From Bacteroidota bacterium (GTDB taxonomy: Bacteria; Bacteroidota; Ignavibacteria; Tepidaquicellales; Tepidaquicellaceae), in the NCBI GenBank assembly GCA_018266835.1, contig JAFDZP010000003.1, positions 1 to 64,000 of the forward strand: a stretch of 64,000 nt of DNA, read 5' to 3'. The notes below the pieces were generated by a model, which saw nothing but the letters and a program-made list of their open reading frames with translations, was not told the origin of the DNA and did not search any database. Numbering within the stretch: position 1 is the stretch's first letter; the number at the start of each line of letters is the position of its first letter. The position numbers and the translations under genes are program-made. Below, piece after piece: positions 1 to 9,253 of this stretch.

Positions 1-1
1 A

Positions 2-304
2 CTTGTAACAGGCGTAGGAACACAGTTAACACTTACACCTGATAAATATGAGCTTGCACAGAATTATCCGAATCCGTTCAACCCGACAACAAAGATCAAC
101 TTCTCACTTCCAAAGCAGGGCTTTGTAAGCTTGAATATATTTGATGTAACGGGCAGAGAAGTTGCTAAGCTTGTTAATGAAGTTACAGAAGCAGGATATC
201 ATTCAGTTGATTTCAATGCATCAAACTTTGCAAGTGGTGTTTACTTCTACAGAATTGAAGCAGGAGAATTTACCGATACAAGAAGAATGATGCTTATTAA
301 GTAA
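2..304 (+). CDS. C-terminal end of a T9SS-secreted protein (partial)
   Basis: The 5' part lies outside the window; the last 100 codons are visible and end at TAA. They encode a type A T9SS sorting domain: the opening ELAQNYPNPFNPTTKI motif, a beta-sandwich-like stretch with VTGREVAKL, then SGVYFYRIEAG and the closing RRMMLIK. In Bacteroidota-type bacteria this domain targets a protein through the SprA translocon and is cut off or used for surface attachment. The passenger function cannot be judged. The same domain ends the protein at 54681-56522, and sprA is at 38158-44769. An intrinsic terminator follows at once. Confidence 0.9.
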   Translation, partial: LVTGVGTQLTLTPDKYELAQNYPNPFNPTTKINFSLPKQGFVSLNIFDVTGREVAKLVNEVTEAGYHSVDFNASNFASGVYFYRIEAGEFTDTRRMMLIK

Positions 305-336
305 ATCTCATAAATTTAGTATTATTTTTAGAGTAC

Positions 337-372
337 AGCCCGTTCGGATTATGAATCCGGACGGGCTTTTTG
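337..372 (+). terminator. Intrinsic terminator
   Basis: AGCCCGTTCGGATT and AATCCGGACGGGCT form a 14-bp stem with one wobble pair and a 3-base loop, followed by a T run. It closes the T9SS cargo gene ending at 304. Confidence 0.9.
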
Positions 373-557
373 TTTTCACACTGAGTCTTTAAAATACTTC
401 AAAACTTACTTAAATGAGGGGTTTTTTTAGGTTAAATTCTTTATATTTGCATGTATTCTTGTCTTAGCAGGCAGAATCTAAGTTTATAGGAAACTCACCC
501 CCATGGACTGAAATCAACTGAAGATTTTTTTACCACCGAAATTACTGTTTAAAATTT

Positions 558-1151
558 ATGATGAATTTACAGCCTGTAACTTTAAAAGGCGAAAGAGTAA
601 CACTTATTCCCCTCAGTATTGAACATTTAGACGGACTATATGATGCAATCATTCACGAAGATGTATGGGCATACAGATTAGAAAAAATTACTACTGAAGA
701 CGGACTTCGAAAGTTTATGCAAGTAGCTCTTGACGGAGAAAAAGAGAAAGAAATTTATGCATTCACAATTATTGATAACGAAACAGGTAAGATAATTGGA
801 ACAACCAGGTTTGCAGATATCTCGCCGGAAAATCATTTTCTGGAAATCGGCTGGACTTCTATTTCTCCCGAAGTAATGCGTTCAAAAGTAAATACTGAAT
901 GCAAATATCTGCTTCTTAAGCATTGCTTCGAAACACTTAAAACCGTAAGAGTTTGTTTTAAGACTTTATCAATTAATAAGCGCTCTCAAAATGCTATTCT
1001 TAGAATCGGAGCAAAGCATGAGGGAACTTTAAGATGGATAGGAAAAACTTCTGACGGTGAATTTGTAGATGTAGTCTATTTCAGTATAATACAACCGGAA
1101 TGGGAAAGCGTAAAATCCCATCTGGAAAATTTACTTATAAAAAAATATTAA
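558..1151 (+). CDS. GNAT family N-acetyltransferase (RimJ/RimL-like)
   Basis: A 197-residue protein with the layout of the Acetyltransf_3 branch of GNAT enzymes: an early LKGERVTLIPLSIEHLDGL segment, a central strand IIGTTRFADISPENHFLEIGW, the FETLKTVRVCFKTLSINKRSQ stretch that stands where the acetyl-CoA site and the N-terminal-acceptor loop sit, and IGAKHEGTLR near the end. Family members move an acetyl group from acetyl-CoA to an amine; the acceptor here is unknown. Two ATGs (558 and 561) are possible and no strong Shine-Dalgarno is seen. It stands 25 bases before the FIST gene and may be co-transcribed with the signalling operon. Confidence 0.8.
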   Translation: MMNLQPVTLKGERVTLIPLSIEHLDGLYDAIIHEDVWAYRLEKITTEDGLRKFMQVALDGEKEKEIYAFTIIDNETGKIIGTTRFADISPENHFLEIGWTSISPEVMRSKVNTECKYLLLKHCFETLKTVRVCFKTLSINKRSQNAILRIGAKHEGTLRWIGKTSDGEFVDVVYFSIIQPEWESVKSHLENLLIKKY

Positions 1152-1176
1152 CCCGAAAATTTAAACCACATAAGAA

Positions 1177-2316
1177 ATGAAAACCGAACAATCAAAATGG
1201 ACACCGGAAGGCGGCTGGGAACACTTAACGAATACTAAAATTAATGAAGGTGCTCAGTTATTATTATTATTTGGAAAAGGACAGCATCTAAAAGATGCAT
1301 CATTAATAAACGATATTAAAAAAAGATACCCTCTGGCAAAAATTATTGGGTGCTCAACATCAGGTGAAATAGTAGGAACAAACGTAATAGATAACTCTAT
1401 CATTGCTACTGCCGTTCAGTTCAAGTCTTCACATCTGGCAGAACATAGTTTGAAAATAGGTTCCACAGATGAAAGTTTTGATATAGGAAGAAAGTTAGTT
1501 GAAGGATTTAATCAGGGCGGTTTAAAACATATTTTTGTACTTTCAGATGGTTTGAATATTAACGGCTCAGAGTTAGTTGCAGGTATGCGTTCTGTTCTTC
1601 CTGAAGGCGTACAGGTCACAGGCGGATTAGCAGGTGACGGTGCAGACTTTAAAGAAACAGTTGTAATAAATAGCCATGGTACGGCAGAATCCAAAGTCAT
1701 TAATGCAATTGCTTTATATGGTGAAGACCTTACAATTGGTTATGGTTCGTTTGGCGGATGGGATAGTTTTGGTATAGACCGTTTAGTTACAAAATCCAAA
1801 GCAAATGTACTTTATGAACTGGATAACTCCCCTGCTTTAGAATTATATAAATCATTCCTGGGTGACCAGGCTGAAGCACTTCCCGCATCAGGATTGTTAT
1901 TCCCTTTAAGTATGAGAATGGAAACTGATTCGCAGCCGGTAGTAAGAACAATTTTAGCAGTCAATGAAGATGACCAAAGTCTAACATTTGCAGGTGATAT
2001 TCCGGAAGGTTCGTATGTAAGATTAATGAAAGCCAATGTTGACAGATTAATCGATGGCGCAGTAACAGCTGCACATACAAGTCTGGAACCTTCAAAATCA
2101 CATCCTGACCTTGCAATATTAATCAGCTGCGTTGGCAGAAAACTTGTATTAAAGCAGCTTGTTGAAGAAGAAGTTGAAGGTGTCAGAAATGTTGTCGGGA
2201 ATGATACAGCCATTACGGGATTTTATTCTTACGGAGAAATTTCACCTTTCTCTAAAGATGCAAAATGCGAGCTTCATAATCAGACAATGACCATTACAAC
2301 AATCAGCGAAAAATAA
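1177..2316 (+). CDS. FIST N- and C-domain signal protein
   Basis: A 379-residue soluble protein covering the FIST_N (about 25-220) and FIST_C (about 220-365) domains. Visible family marks are IIGCSTSGEIVGT near residue 60, HIFVLSDGLNINGSEL, VTGGLAGDGADF, and the C-terminal LAILISCVGRKLVL and TGFYSYGEISPF. FIST domains are predicted small-ligand sensors (amino acids have been suggested) and usually sit beside histidine kinases, GGDEF proteins or chemoreceptors. That is the case here: the next genes are a PAS kinase, a receiver and a hybrid kinase on the same strand with short gaps. The inference is an intracellular input protein for that pathway; no membrane segment or signal peptide is present. 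Confidence 0.9.
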   Translation: MKTEQSKWTPEGGWEHLTNTKINEGAQLLLLFGKGQHLKDASLINDIKKRYPLAKIIGCSTSGEIVGTNVIDNSIIATAVQFKSSHLAEHSLKIGSTDESFDIGRKLVEGFNQGGLKHIFVLSDGLNINGSELVAGMRSVLPEGVQVTGGLAGDGADFKETVVINSHGTAESKVINAIALYGEDLTIGYGSFGGWDSFGIDRLVTKSKANVLYELDNSPALELYKSFLGDQAEALPASGLLFPLSMRMETDSQPVVRTILAVNEDDQSLTFAGDIPEGSYVRLMKANVDRLIDGAVTAAHTSLEPSKSHPDLAILISCVGRKLVLKQLVEEEVEGVRNVVGNDTAITGFYSYGEISPFSKDAKCELHNQTMTITTISEK

Positions 2317-2338
2317 ATAAGGACAATCGTAATTCTTA

Positions 2339-4024
2339 ATGGATAAAAAACGACACAGGTTATTAGAAAGACAGATAAAAAAAGTTTTTTCTGAAGAGGA
2401 TTTAGAGCATAAGAAACTAAATGATTTTATAGAATCTGTTAATGATGCATATCTCGGATTTGAAGATGACCATAAACAATCTGAAAGAACCTTAGAGCTC
2501 AGCCTTAACGAATTATTTAAGGCCAATAAACAGCTTAATGATTCTAAACTACTGCTGGAAAATACTGTTCAGGAAAGAACGCAGGAATTAGTAAAGGCAT
2601 TAGAGAGAATCAAGGAAAGTGAGCACAGGTTTAGAAATCTTGTACAGAATTCTTCTGATATAATTACAATTCTCGATAAAGAAGGTATCATTAAATATGA
2701 AAGTCCTTCATTCTTCAGAATATTCGGATATAGTGAAAAGGAAATTTTGGGTAAAAGCGCTTTTCAATATATTCATCCTGACGACTTAGGAAAAGTTCAG
2801 GAACAATTTGTAAAACTTATTCAGAACCCTGAAGAGATTGTGTCTGTTGAGTTCAGATATAAAACTACAGAAGGCAATTATAAGACTCTTGAAGCTATTG
2901 GCAATAATCTTCTTGATAATGATAGTATTGCCGGAATTGTTGTCAACTCCAGGGACATAGAGGACAGAAAAAAAGCTGAGGCGGAAATTATTGAGAAGAG
3001 TCAGATTCTGAATGGAATACTTTCAAGTCTTCCTGTATTAATCTACAAAATAAATAAGGAAGGAAAATTTACTGAAGTAGCAGGTGCATCAAAATCTTTA
3101 GGATTAGATGACGCCAGCTTACTTGGAGTAGATGTTAAAGAACAGTTCCCCGGCATTCACGAGAATATTCCCAAGGCATTATCCGGAGAATATTTTTCGT
3201 TCGTACTTACAAGTTCAATGCGCGGAAGCACAAAATATTTTGAGAACTTTTTATTCGAAGATAAAAACTCAAAAGGTAATTTAATTGGTTTTGCTTTAGA
3301 TATCACCGAGAATAAAAAAGCAGAGAAGAAGTTAAAAGAATACTCAAATGATTTAGAAAAAATCAATAAAGAACTGGACCAGTTCGCATATGTAGTATCC
3401 CATGATTTAAAAGCTCCGCTACGTGCTATTAATAATTTATCACAATGGATTGAAGAGGATTTAGAGGGAGTGCTAGAAGGAGAAACTGCTCAGAATTTTG
3501 AACTGCTTCGAGGAAGAGTGAACAGAATGGAAGCTCTTATAAACGGAATACTTGAATACTCCAGAGCAGGAAGAATGAAGTTTAATTCTCAATCCGTTGC
3601 TTTGAATTCTTTTATTGAAGAGATTGTTCAGAACTTAGCACCTGCTGATAATGTTAAAATTACGATTCAACCCGGTATGCCTTCCATCTCAACAGAGAAA
3701 GTTGCACTTGAACAAGTTTTCTCTAATCTGATCAGTAATGCTATAAAATATAATAATTCACCCGAGCCTGCTGTAAATATAACATATGAAGAACTGGATA
3801 AGCATTATAAATTTTGTGTGGAAGATAACGGCGAAGGAATTGCTCCCGAGTTTCATGATAAAATATTTGTAATATTTCAGACTTTACAATCACGCGATAA
3901 AATAGAAAGTACAGGTGTTGGACTTGCTATAGTGAAGAAAATAGTCGAAGATAAGAACGGAACTGTATGGGTAGATTCGGATAAAGGGAAAGGAACGAGA
4001 TTTTATTTCACCTGGCATAAATAA
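2339..4024 (+). CDS. PAS-domain sensor histidine kinase
   Basis: A 561-residue kinase with no membrane segment. In order: an N-terminal coiled coil (about 1-95), PAS (about 95-212, ending VNSRDIEDRKKAE), a second PAS (about 218-328), and a HisKA/HATPase core. The phospho-acceptor is His355 in YVVSHDLKAPLRA; the N box is SNLISNAIKYNN (Asn467); the G boxes are EDNGEGIAPEF and TGVGLAIVKKIV. This H-box and the FVIFQTLQSRD loop are typical of phytochrome-like cytosolic kinases that partner Rcp1-type receivers, and such a receiver follows 39 bases later. It most likely reads the FIST protein upstream or a PAS ligand and phosphorylates the receiver at 4064. Confidence 0.93.
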   Translation: MDKKRHRLLERQIKKVFSEEDLEHKKLNDFIESVNDAYLGFEDDHKQSERTLELSLNELFKANKQLNDSKLLLENTVQERTQELVKALERIKESEHRFRNLVQNSSDIITILDKEGIIKYESPSFFRIFGYSEKEILGKSAFQYIHPDDLGKVQEQFVKLIQNPEEIVSVEFRYKTTEGNYKTLEAIGNNLLDNDSIAGIVVNSRDIEDRKKAEAEIIEKSQILNGILSSLPVLIYKINKEGKFTEVAGASKSLGLDDASLLGVDVKEQFPGIHENIPKALSGEYFSFVLTSSMRGSTKYFENFLFEDKNSKGNLIGFALDITENKKAEKKLKEYSNDLEKINKELDQFAYVVSHDLKAPLRAINNLSQWIEEDLEGVLEGETAQNFELLRGRVNRMEALINGILEYSRAGRMKFNSQSVALNSFIEEIVQNLAPADNVKITIQPGMPSISTEKVALEQVFSNLISNAIKYNNSPEPAVNITYEELDKHYKFCVEDNGEGIAPEFHDKIFVIFQTLQSRDKIESTGVGLAIVKKIVEDKNGTVWVDSDKGKGTRFYFTWHK

Positions 4025-4063
4025 CAAATACCAAATAAAAAATTTAATTAAACTAATAATAAA

Positions 4064-4492
4064 ATGCCTGAATCAATCATTAACATTTTCTTAGTAGAAG
4101 ATGATGAAGTTGATATCATGAATGTGAAAAGAGCATTCAAAAAAAACAATATAACAAATCCTTTATACGTTGCAGGAAACGGAATAGAAGCGTTAAATAT
4201 GCTGCGCGGAGAACATGGAGTAGAGAAAATTCCGAGACCAAGAATTATACTCCTTGATTTGAACATGCCTAAAATGGGCGGCATTGAATTTCTTAAGGAA
4301 ATAAGACAGGATGATGAATTAAAAAACATCAGTGTATTTGTAATGACAACTTCAAACGAAGATAATGATAAAGTGGATGCTTACAGCCTGAACGTTGCAG
4401 GATACATATTGAAACCATTATCTATGGAAAGCTTTGTTGCTGCAGTTTCTACGCTGAAGAATTATTGGATGCTATGTGAGTATCCAAATTAA
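4064..4492 (+). CDS. Rcp1-like stand-alone response regulator
   Basis: A 142-residue single receiver domain. The acidic pocket is EDD near residue 13, the phospho-acceptor is Asp65 in IILLDLNMPKMGG, the switch threonines lie in FVMTTSNED, and the conserved lysine is Lys117 in YILKPLS. The insertion between strand 2 and the Asp, and the C-terminal helix ending in NYWMLCEYP, match Rcp1-type regulators that work with phytochrome-like kinases. There is no output domain, so the signal is passed on by contact, plausibly through the hybrid kinase that starts 15 bases downstream. Confidence 0.93.
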   Translation: MPESIINIFLVEDDEVDIMNVKRAFKKNNITNPLYVAGNGIEALNMLRGEHGVEKIPRPRIILLDLNMPKMGGIEFLKEIRQDDELKNISVFVMTTSNEDNDKVDAYSLNVAGYILKPLSMESFVAAVSTLKNYWMLCEYPN

Positions 4493-4507
4493 TATTTATA
4501 AAACCCT

Positions 4508-6844
4508 ATGAACCAGTTCAAACCATTAAATATTTTATTAATAGAGGACGATAAGGCTGATGCAACTGTATTCCGGCGGGCTATGAAAAAAACCTACCTC
4601 GATTTCAACATTGAGGTATGCACCGAGGGCGATAAGGTTGTTCCATTGCTCAAGACGCAGTCTTTTGATTTTATCTTTCTCGATTATCAGTTACCCGGGG
4701 CGGACGGGCTATCAATCCTTCAGCAAATCAAGCTGGAGTTTATGAATATACCTGTTGTAGTTATAACATCACAGGGAGATGAAAAAATAGCTGTTGATAT
4801 GATGAAGAACGGAGCTTTTGATTACTTCCCAAAATCCTACATCACTTCCGAAAGGCTGATGCAGGTGCTGCATACAGGCTTAAAACTGCAATCAATAGAG
4901 GAAGAAAAAAACCAGGCAACAATCTCCCTTAAGGAAAATGAACGTCTGCTTGACTTGGTTTACAACTCGACCAATGTCGGCATGTCTTTGGTCGATGAGA
5001 ATGGTATAATCCTTCGTGTTAATAATGCTTATTGCCATCTTTTCGGTTATAAAAAAGATGATATAGTAGGAAATGATTTTACGAATTACATTGCAGAAGA
5101 GAACAAAGAATCAGCAGTTAATAAGTTCAGAGACTTCATGGCAAAGGGGAATGAAAATACCTACGAACATGTAATTATGAACGATGAAAACGAACCTGTT
5201 AATCTTTTTGTTACAGAAAAGATTTTCACTGATGAGCATGGCAATAAGTTTATGATTGCAACGTTCACCGATATTACTTTAAAGAAACAGGACGAAGAAC
5301 ATAAGAGACTTATTGAATCTGTTATACTCAATTCCAACGAAGCAATCTCTCTGATGAAAGTTGTAAATAACGAAACTCAGGAATTGCAGACAATATTTAT
5401 TAATGATGCATTTACAAAGCTTACAGGATACGAATCATTTGAAATATTAGGTCAGAAATATGCTGTGCTGTTCGGCGAGCGGACCGATAAAATCGAGCTG
5501 AACAAATTATATGATTCCATTTATCTCAAGCAAAAAGCAGAAGTTGAGATAATCTGCTATACAAAAAATCACAGTGAGTATTGGGTAAATCTAAACATCT
5601 CTCCTATCCCGGATGACTCAGGCAGAATAACTCACTGGGTATTTATACAAAGAGATATTACTGAGAAGAAGAAAATAGAAGAAAGCTTAAAGCGCTCAAA
5701 ACTGGAAGCAGAAACAGCCGCAAGACAAAGAGCCGACTTCCTTTCTAATATGAGCCATGAAATCAGAACTCCTATGAATGCAATCATAGGCTTGACTGAA
5801 TTAATGCTTCAGGAAACTAAAGATGAAAAATTCCTTGAGAACCTTCAGTCGGTAAAATTCTCTGCCGATAATCTTTTAGTTATTATAAACGAAATCTTAG
5901 ACTACTCAAAGCTTGATGCAGGAAAAGTTAAAGTTGAAAACATCAGCTTCGATATCAAACAAATATTCAGAGAACTTGAAAAATCAATCGGACTTAAAGC
6001 TAAAGAGAAGAGTATTGAATTTACCTCTGAAGTAGATGCAAACTGCCCTCAATATTTAATTGGAGACCCTGTACGCATAAACCAAATTTTAATTAACCTT
6101 GCCGGTAATGCTATTAAGTTTACTCATAAAGGTAAAGTTGAAGTTAAGGCTGAATTAATAACCAAGTCTTCAAATGAAGTTAAACTTCTCTTCTCAGTAA
6201 CTGATACAGGAATAGGAATACCTGATGACAAACTTCACCTGATATTCGAAAGCTTCATGCAGGCTTACACAGATACTGCAAGATTATTCGGCGGTACAGG
6301 ACTTGGGCTAACTATCTCCAAGAAGCTCATAGAAATGCTCAAAGGTGAAATTAGAGTTGAGAGCAAAGTCGGTGTTGGTTCCAAATTCTATTTTGAGCTT
6401 TCTTTAGCAATTGATAAGAAGGAACACAAACCTGAAACAACTCAAGCTGCGAAGGAAACGAAAGACCTATCAGGAGTAAAAGTCCTAATTGCCGAAGATA
6501 ACAGAATGAATCAGCTTGTTGCAAAACAGATATTCAAGAAATGGAATGTCGATCTGCAAATTGCAAATACAGGACTTGAAGCTGTTCAGCTTCTAAGTGA
6601 GAAACATTACGATGTTGTGCTTATGGATTTACAGATGCCTGAGATGAACGGTTACGAAGCCACTGAGTTTATTCGCGATAAATCTTCTGCCGTACTTGAC
6701 CATAACATTCCAATCATTGCTTTGACTGCAGATGCATTCGGTGAAACTAAAGGCAAGGTGCTTGATATAGGTATGAACGATTTCCTTATGAAGCCGTTCA
6801 AACAAGAGGAACTTTATGAAAAGATTACAAAGTACTTAAATTAA
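4508..6844 (+). CDS. Hybrid sensor kinase REC-PAS-PAS-HisKA-HATPase-REC
   Basis: A 778-residue cytosolic hybrid kinase. The N-terminal receiver (about 5-125) has Asp59 in FIFLDYQLPG; two PAS domains follow (about 145-258 and 265-392); the HisKA domain has His418 in LSNMSHEIRTPMNAI; the ATPase has NLAGNAIKFTH, VTDTGIGIPDD and GGTGLGLTISKKL; the C-terminal receiver (about 655-778) has Asp707 in VVLMDLQMPEMNGYEA and the lysine in FLMKPFK. A receiver at both ends means it can receive a phosphoryl group and also hold one internally. As last gene of the FIST operon it looks like the relay or integrator. No Hpt domain is encoded nearby. Confidence 0.95.
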   Translation: MNQFKPLNILLIEDDKADATVFRRAMKKTYLDFNIEVCTEGDKVVPLLKTQSFDFIFLDYQLPGADGLSILQQIKLEFMNIPVVVITSQGDEKIAVDMMKNGAFDYFPKSYITSERLMQVLHTGLKLQSIEEEKNQATISLKENERLLDLVYNSTNVGMSLVDENGIILRVNNAYCHLFGYKKDDIVGNDFTNYIAEENKESAVNKFRDFMAKGNENTYEHVIMNDENEPVNLFVTEKIFTDEHGNKFMIATFTDITLKKQDEEHKRLIESVILNSNEAISLMKVVNNETQELQTIFINDAFTKLTGYESFEILGQKYAVLFGERTDKIELNKLYDSIYLKQKAEVEIICYTKNHSEYWVNLNISPIPDDSGRITHWVFIQRDITEKKKIEESLKRSKLEAETAARQRADFLSNMSHEIRTPMNAIIGLTELMLQETKDEKFLENLQSVKFSADNLLVIINEILDYSKLDAGKVKVENISFDIKQIFRELEKSIGLKAKEKSIEFTSEVDANCPQYLIGDPVRINQILINLAGNAIKFTHKGKVEVKAELITKSSNEVKLLFSVTDTGIGIPDDKLHLIFESFMQAYTDTARLFGGTGLGLTISKKLIEMLKGEIRVESKVGVGSKFYFELSLAIDKKEHKPETTQAAKETKDLSGVKVLIAEDNRMNQLVAKQIFKKWNVDLQIANTGLEAVQLLSEKHYDVVLMDLQMPEMNGYEATEFIRDKSSAVLDHNIPIIALTADAFGETKGKVLDIGMNDFLMKPFKQEELYEKITKYLN

Positions 6845-6856
6845 TTTGAATTAATA

Positions 6857-6888
6857 AAACAGGGATTTGCATCAATAAATCCCTGTTT
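6857..6888. terminator. Bidirectional terminator between convergent genes
   Basis: AAACAGGGATTT and AAATCCCTGTTT pair perfectly over 12 bp across an 8-base loop. Because both arms are flanked by A/T runs it can serve the hybrid kinase gene on the plus strand and the bacilliredoxin gene on the minus strand. Confidence 0.8.
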
Positions 6889-6905
6889 ACACTTCTTATA
6901 ATCTC

Positions 6906-7343
6906 TTACGCTTCCTGCGTTTCCTTAGCTGATTTTAATATATAAGCAACTTTATTAGCAACTGTGTTTGCATCGTTGTTTTCTATATCAAGTCTTTCAA
7001 TCATATGAACAAGCTTTCCGTCTTTCAGCATTGCCATTTGAGGCGATGATGGCGGATATCCTTCAAAATAATTTCTTGCTTCGTTCACTGCATCTTTTTC
7101 CATACCTGCAAAAACTGTTACAAGCCTATCCGGCATATAGTTATTTTCTTTTGCCCAGTCAATTGCTGCCGCAAGTCCGGGTCTTGCTTTACCTGCTGCG
7201 CAACCGCATACGGAGTTTACAAAGACGAAGGTAGTACCTTCTTTACTTAATTCGTTTTTTACTTCTTCGGGAGTATAAAGCTCAGTGAATCCTATTTCCT
7301 TTGCTTCATCTCTCATTGGTTGAACCATTATTGGATCGTACAT
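6906..7343 (-). CDS. BrxA/BrxB family bacilliredoxin
   Basis: A 145-residue protein of the YphP/YqiW family. Opening MYDPIMVQPMRDE, active-site Cys46-Gly-Cys48 in VNSVCGCAAGKARPGL, then RLVTVFAGMEKDAV and the FEGYPPSSPQMAMLKDGK segment are all family hallmarks. In Firmicutes the family removes bacillithiol from oxidised proteins; many Bacteroidota carry it too, where the thiol partner may differ. Length is as usual. It is the third gene of a minus-strand group with the hydrolase upstream, 18 bases away. Confidence 0.93.
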   Translation of the reverse strand: MYDPIMVQPMRDEAKEIGFTELYTPEEVKNELSKEGTTFVFVNSVCGCAAGKARPGLAAAIDWAKENNYMPDRLVTVFAGMEKDAVNEARNYFEGYPPSSPQMAMLKDGKLVHMIERLDIENNDANTVANKVAYILKSAKETQEA

Positions 7344-7361
7344 AGTATATTATTCTTTTAT

Positions 7362-8201
7362 TTAAACCTGTGTGTTATTTTTTAAGTATTTATCGAACCA
7401 GCGTCTTCTCATCACCGCTGTTTCTTTTTTCTGTTTTGTAAGATAGTGGTCACCGCCCTGTATCAATCTTAACTCAGTATAAACATTATTTTCTTTCAAA
7501 AGATTAAACATATCAACTGAATCCTGCGCGGCTACATGTGTATCTGCTTTGCCGTGAATTAAAAGCACTGCAACATTCTTCTTTATTTTGTCTGCAAAGT
7601 GAACCGGAGAACGTTCTATTTTTCTTTCTTCAAATACATGCGGATTATCTGTTCCGAACTGAACTTTAAACGCCTCAGAAAGATTGTTCTGCATTTTCTC
7701 GGTGCGAATTAAATCTGCAAGTCCTGAAATGACAACTGCGCATTTAATTCTATCAGTTAAAGTCAGCGCTTTAAAGGTCATCATTCCTCCCCTGCTCCAG
7801 CCTTCCATTCCGATATTTGTCGTATCGCAGTAATCAAGCTCTTCTGCAAGCGGAATCAAATTCATTACATCGTTAATATCTTTACCGCCGAACTCTTCGC
7901 CTATTCTGTATTCGCTTGCAAGGACTACATAGCCCCATGAAGCAATTTCACCGTACATTCCTCTTGCAAGGAATTCATCTATCAATCCGTTTTTAAGGTT
8001 TCCGCCTCTGTTCCAGATTATCAGAGGATATTTCTTTGTCGTATCGACTGGATGAGCAAGATAACCGTTTACTTCAAGACCATCTGACTCATATTTTATT
8101 CTGTAAACTTTAGTGGAATCTATTACTTCTTCGCCCCAGCCTTTTTTAATTAAGTTTAATTGGTCCGGCTGCAGCTCTATTTCTTTTTGGGATATAAACA
8201 T
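7362..8201 (-). CDS. S9-like alpha/beta hydrolase (prolyl oligopeptidase family)
   Basis: A 279-residue alpha/beta hydrolase. The nucleophile elbow is GWSRGG with Ser136, the acid is Asp220 in LLIHGKADTHV, and the histidine is His252 in IQGGDHYL, in the order and spacing of S9 peptidases and acyl-peptide hydrolase-like enzymes. The NRGGN and EYRIGEEFGGKDINDV stretches also match that family. There is no propeller domain and no signal peptide, so it is a short cytosolic form; the substrate is unknown. Its ATG overlaps the upstream stop in a TAATG arrangement (one base shared), which suggests translational coupling to the 82-residue gene. Confidence 0.85.
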   Translation of the reverse strand: MFISQKEIELQPDQLNLIKKGWGEEVIDSTKVYRIKYESDGLEVNGYLAHPVDTTKKYPLIIWNRGGNLKNGLIDEFLARGMYGEIASWGYVVLASEYRIGEEFGGKDINDVMNLIPLAEELDYCDTTNIGMEGWSRGGMMTFKALTLTDRIKCAVVISGLADLIRTEKMQNNLSEAFKVQFGTDNPHVFEERKIERSPVHFADKIKKNVAVLLIHGKADTHVAAQDSVDMFNLLKENNVYTELRLIQGGDHYLTKQKKETAVMRRRWFDKYLKNNTQV

Positions 8202-8449
8202 TAAATATTTGCGCTCTCCTCGAGCTCAAAAAATCTATATTGAGCAACTTTTAAATCGAACGTCTGACCGTTTCTGTAAATTTTTTCATTCGGGGAAGGA
8301 AGAACGTTTTCAACTTTTACTGTGGCCCAGCATCCGCCATCGTAACTGATAACACTGGCATCGTATAGTTCAGTTCCTTTGTACTCAACTCTGTAGGTAT
8401 GTCCCGTAACGAGATTTTCGTTAATAGGTTTTTTAAGATTGTGCTTCAT
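8201..8449 (-). CDS. Small hypothetical protein coupled to the hydrolase
   Basis: An 82-residue protein I do not recognise. It begins MKHNLKKPINENLVTG and has alternating strands (TYRVEYKGTELYDASVISY, CWATVKVENV, TFDLKVAQYRFFEL) that suggest a small all-beta fold. No signal peptide, cysteine pair or known motif is visible. Its stop overlaps the start of the hydrolase gene by one base, so the two are very probably one operon, running on to the bacilliredoxin. Its start lies next to a long non-coding repeat region; a TGAT-N5-ATCA dyad is found at 8473-8485, just upstream. Confidence 0.65.
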   Translation of the reverse strand: MKHNLKKPINENLVTGHTYRVEYKGTELYDASVISYDGGCWATVKVENVLPSPNEKIYRNGQTFDLKVAQYRFFELEESANI

Positions 8450-8709
8450 TAATTAAATAAGATAGTTCAAAATGATATTACATCAGATTAGCCTTAAAGA
8501 TACACAAATTAAATGATGTATTTAAGGTAATTTAGTTGTCAGCAACCGGTTGCCGGTTTTCGGTAAATAATTCGTTTTTTGGCGAATCGTATCTAACCTT
8601 CTGAATATTAAATGTTAATTTTTACTAATTAATTCCCGTTTTTAACGTAGTAAAAACTAACCAGTTCCATATTGTAACAGTATTATTCTACATATCTGAC
8701 CACCCCCTT

Positions 8710-8734
8710 CCCCCTCCTTAGAAAAAGGAGGGGG
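8710..8734. repeat. CCCCCTCCTT hairpin, copy 1
   Basis: CCCCCTCCTT and AAGGAGGGGG pair over 10 bp with a 5-base loop. It is one of a dispersed family with identical arms (see 32099, 50083, 56665). It lies in the 845-base gene-free stretch 8450-9294. Confidence 0.8.
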
Positions 8735-8785
8735 TCTGCCATGCTCGTTCCCAAAATCCAAAGGTGGGAAGTAATTCAATTTTAT

Positions 8786-9142
8786 AGTGAAATAGTCGGT
8801 TTTTATTATTCATTATTAATTACTAATTATTAATTATAAAAATTGGTCGGGAAATAGTCGGATTCTTTTAATTTCAGATTTCAGATTTCAGATTTAAAAA
8901 ATGTCGGGTTTCTGTCGGGTTTTATGTTACATCCGATATTGTAAATTAATACAGCATTTTACTATTTAAAAAAATCTGGTTACATTATTCATTACTAATT
9001 AATAATTACACGAATTGGTCGGGTTTTATTATTCATTATTCTCTACTAATTGTTAATAATAAAAATTCGTTTGCAGAATTTTTTTTGAAATGACGGATTT
9101 TTGACGGATTTTCAAAATACAATTGTTGTTTTTTCAATACCG
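8786..9142 (-). repeat. GTCGG paired-motif repeat block, left copy
   Basis: This AT-rich, gene-free block holds GTCGG or GACGG motifs in pairs whose starts are exactly 11 bp apart: 8846/8857, 8903/8914 and 9092/9103. Single motifs occur at 8794 and 9018. On the minus strand it shares CGGTATTGAAAAAACAA (9126-9142) and CCGACTATTTCAC with the block at 34426-34850, so the two are inverted relatives. It also holds three tandem ATTTCAG units at 8871-8895. No coding potential is seen. Confidence 0.75.
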
Positions 9143-9253
9143 GGATATTTCGTAACTCATCAATAGCATTTTTCAAACTCTCAACAATATTAATAAATAA
9201 TTAAAAATTATACGAATTTATATAGAAAGAATACAAATTGAAATCTATTCTTC

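Noticed and set aside
442..449. TATATTTG as promoter of the GNAT gene
   Set aside because: No TTG element at a suitable distance upstream, and the motif is common by chance in this AT-rich DNA.
8473..8485. TGATATTACATCA as another FNR-type site
   Set aside because: The half sites are 5 rather than 4 bases apart, so the dyad geometry is wrong for this family; mentioned only as context.
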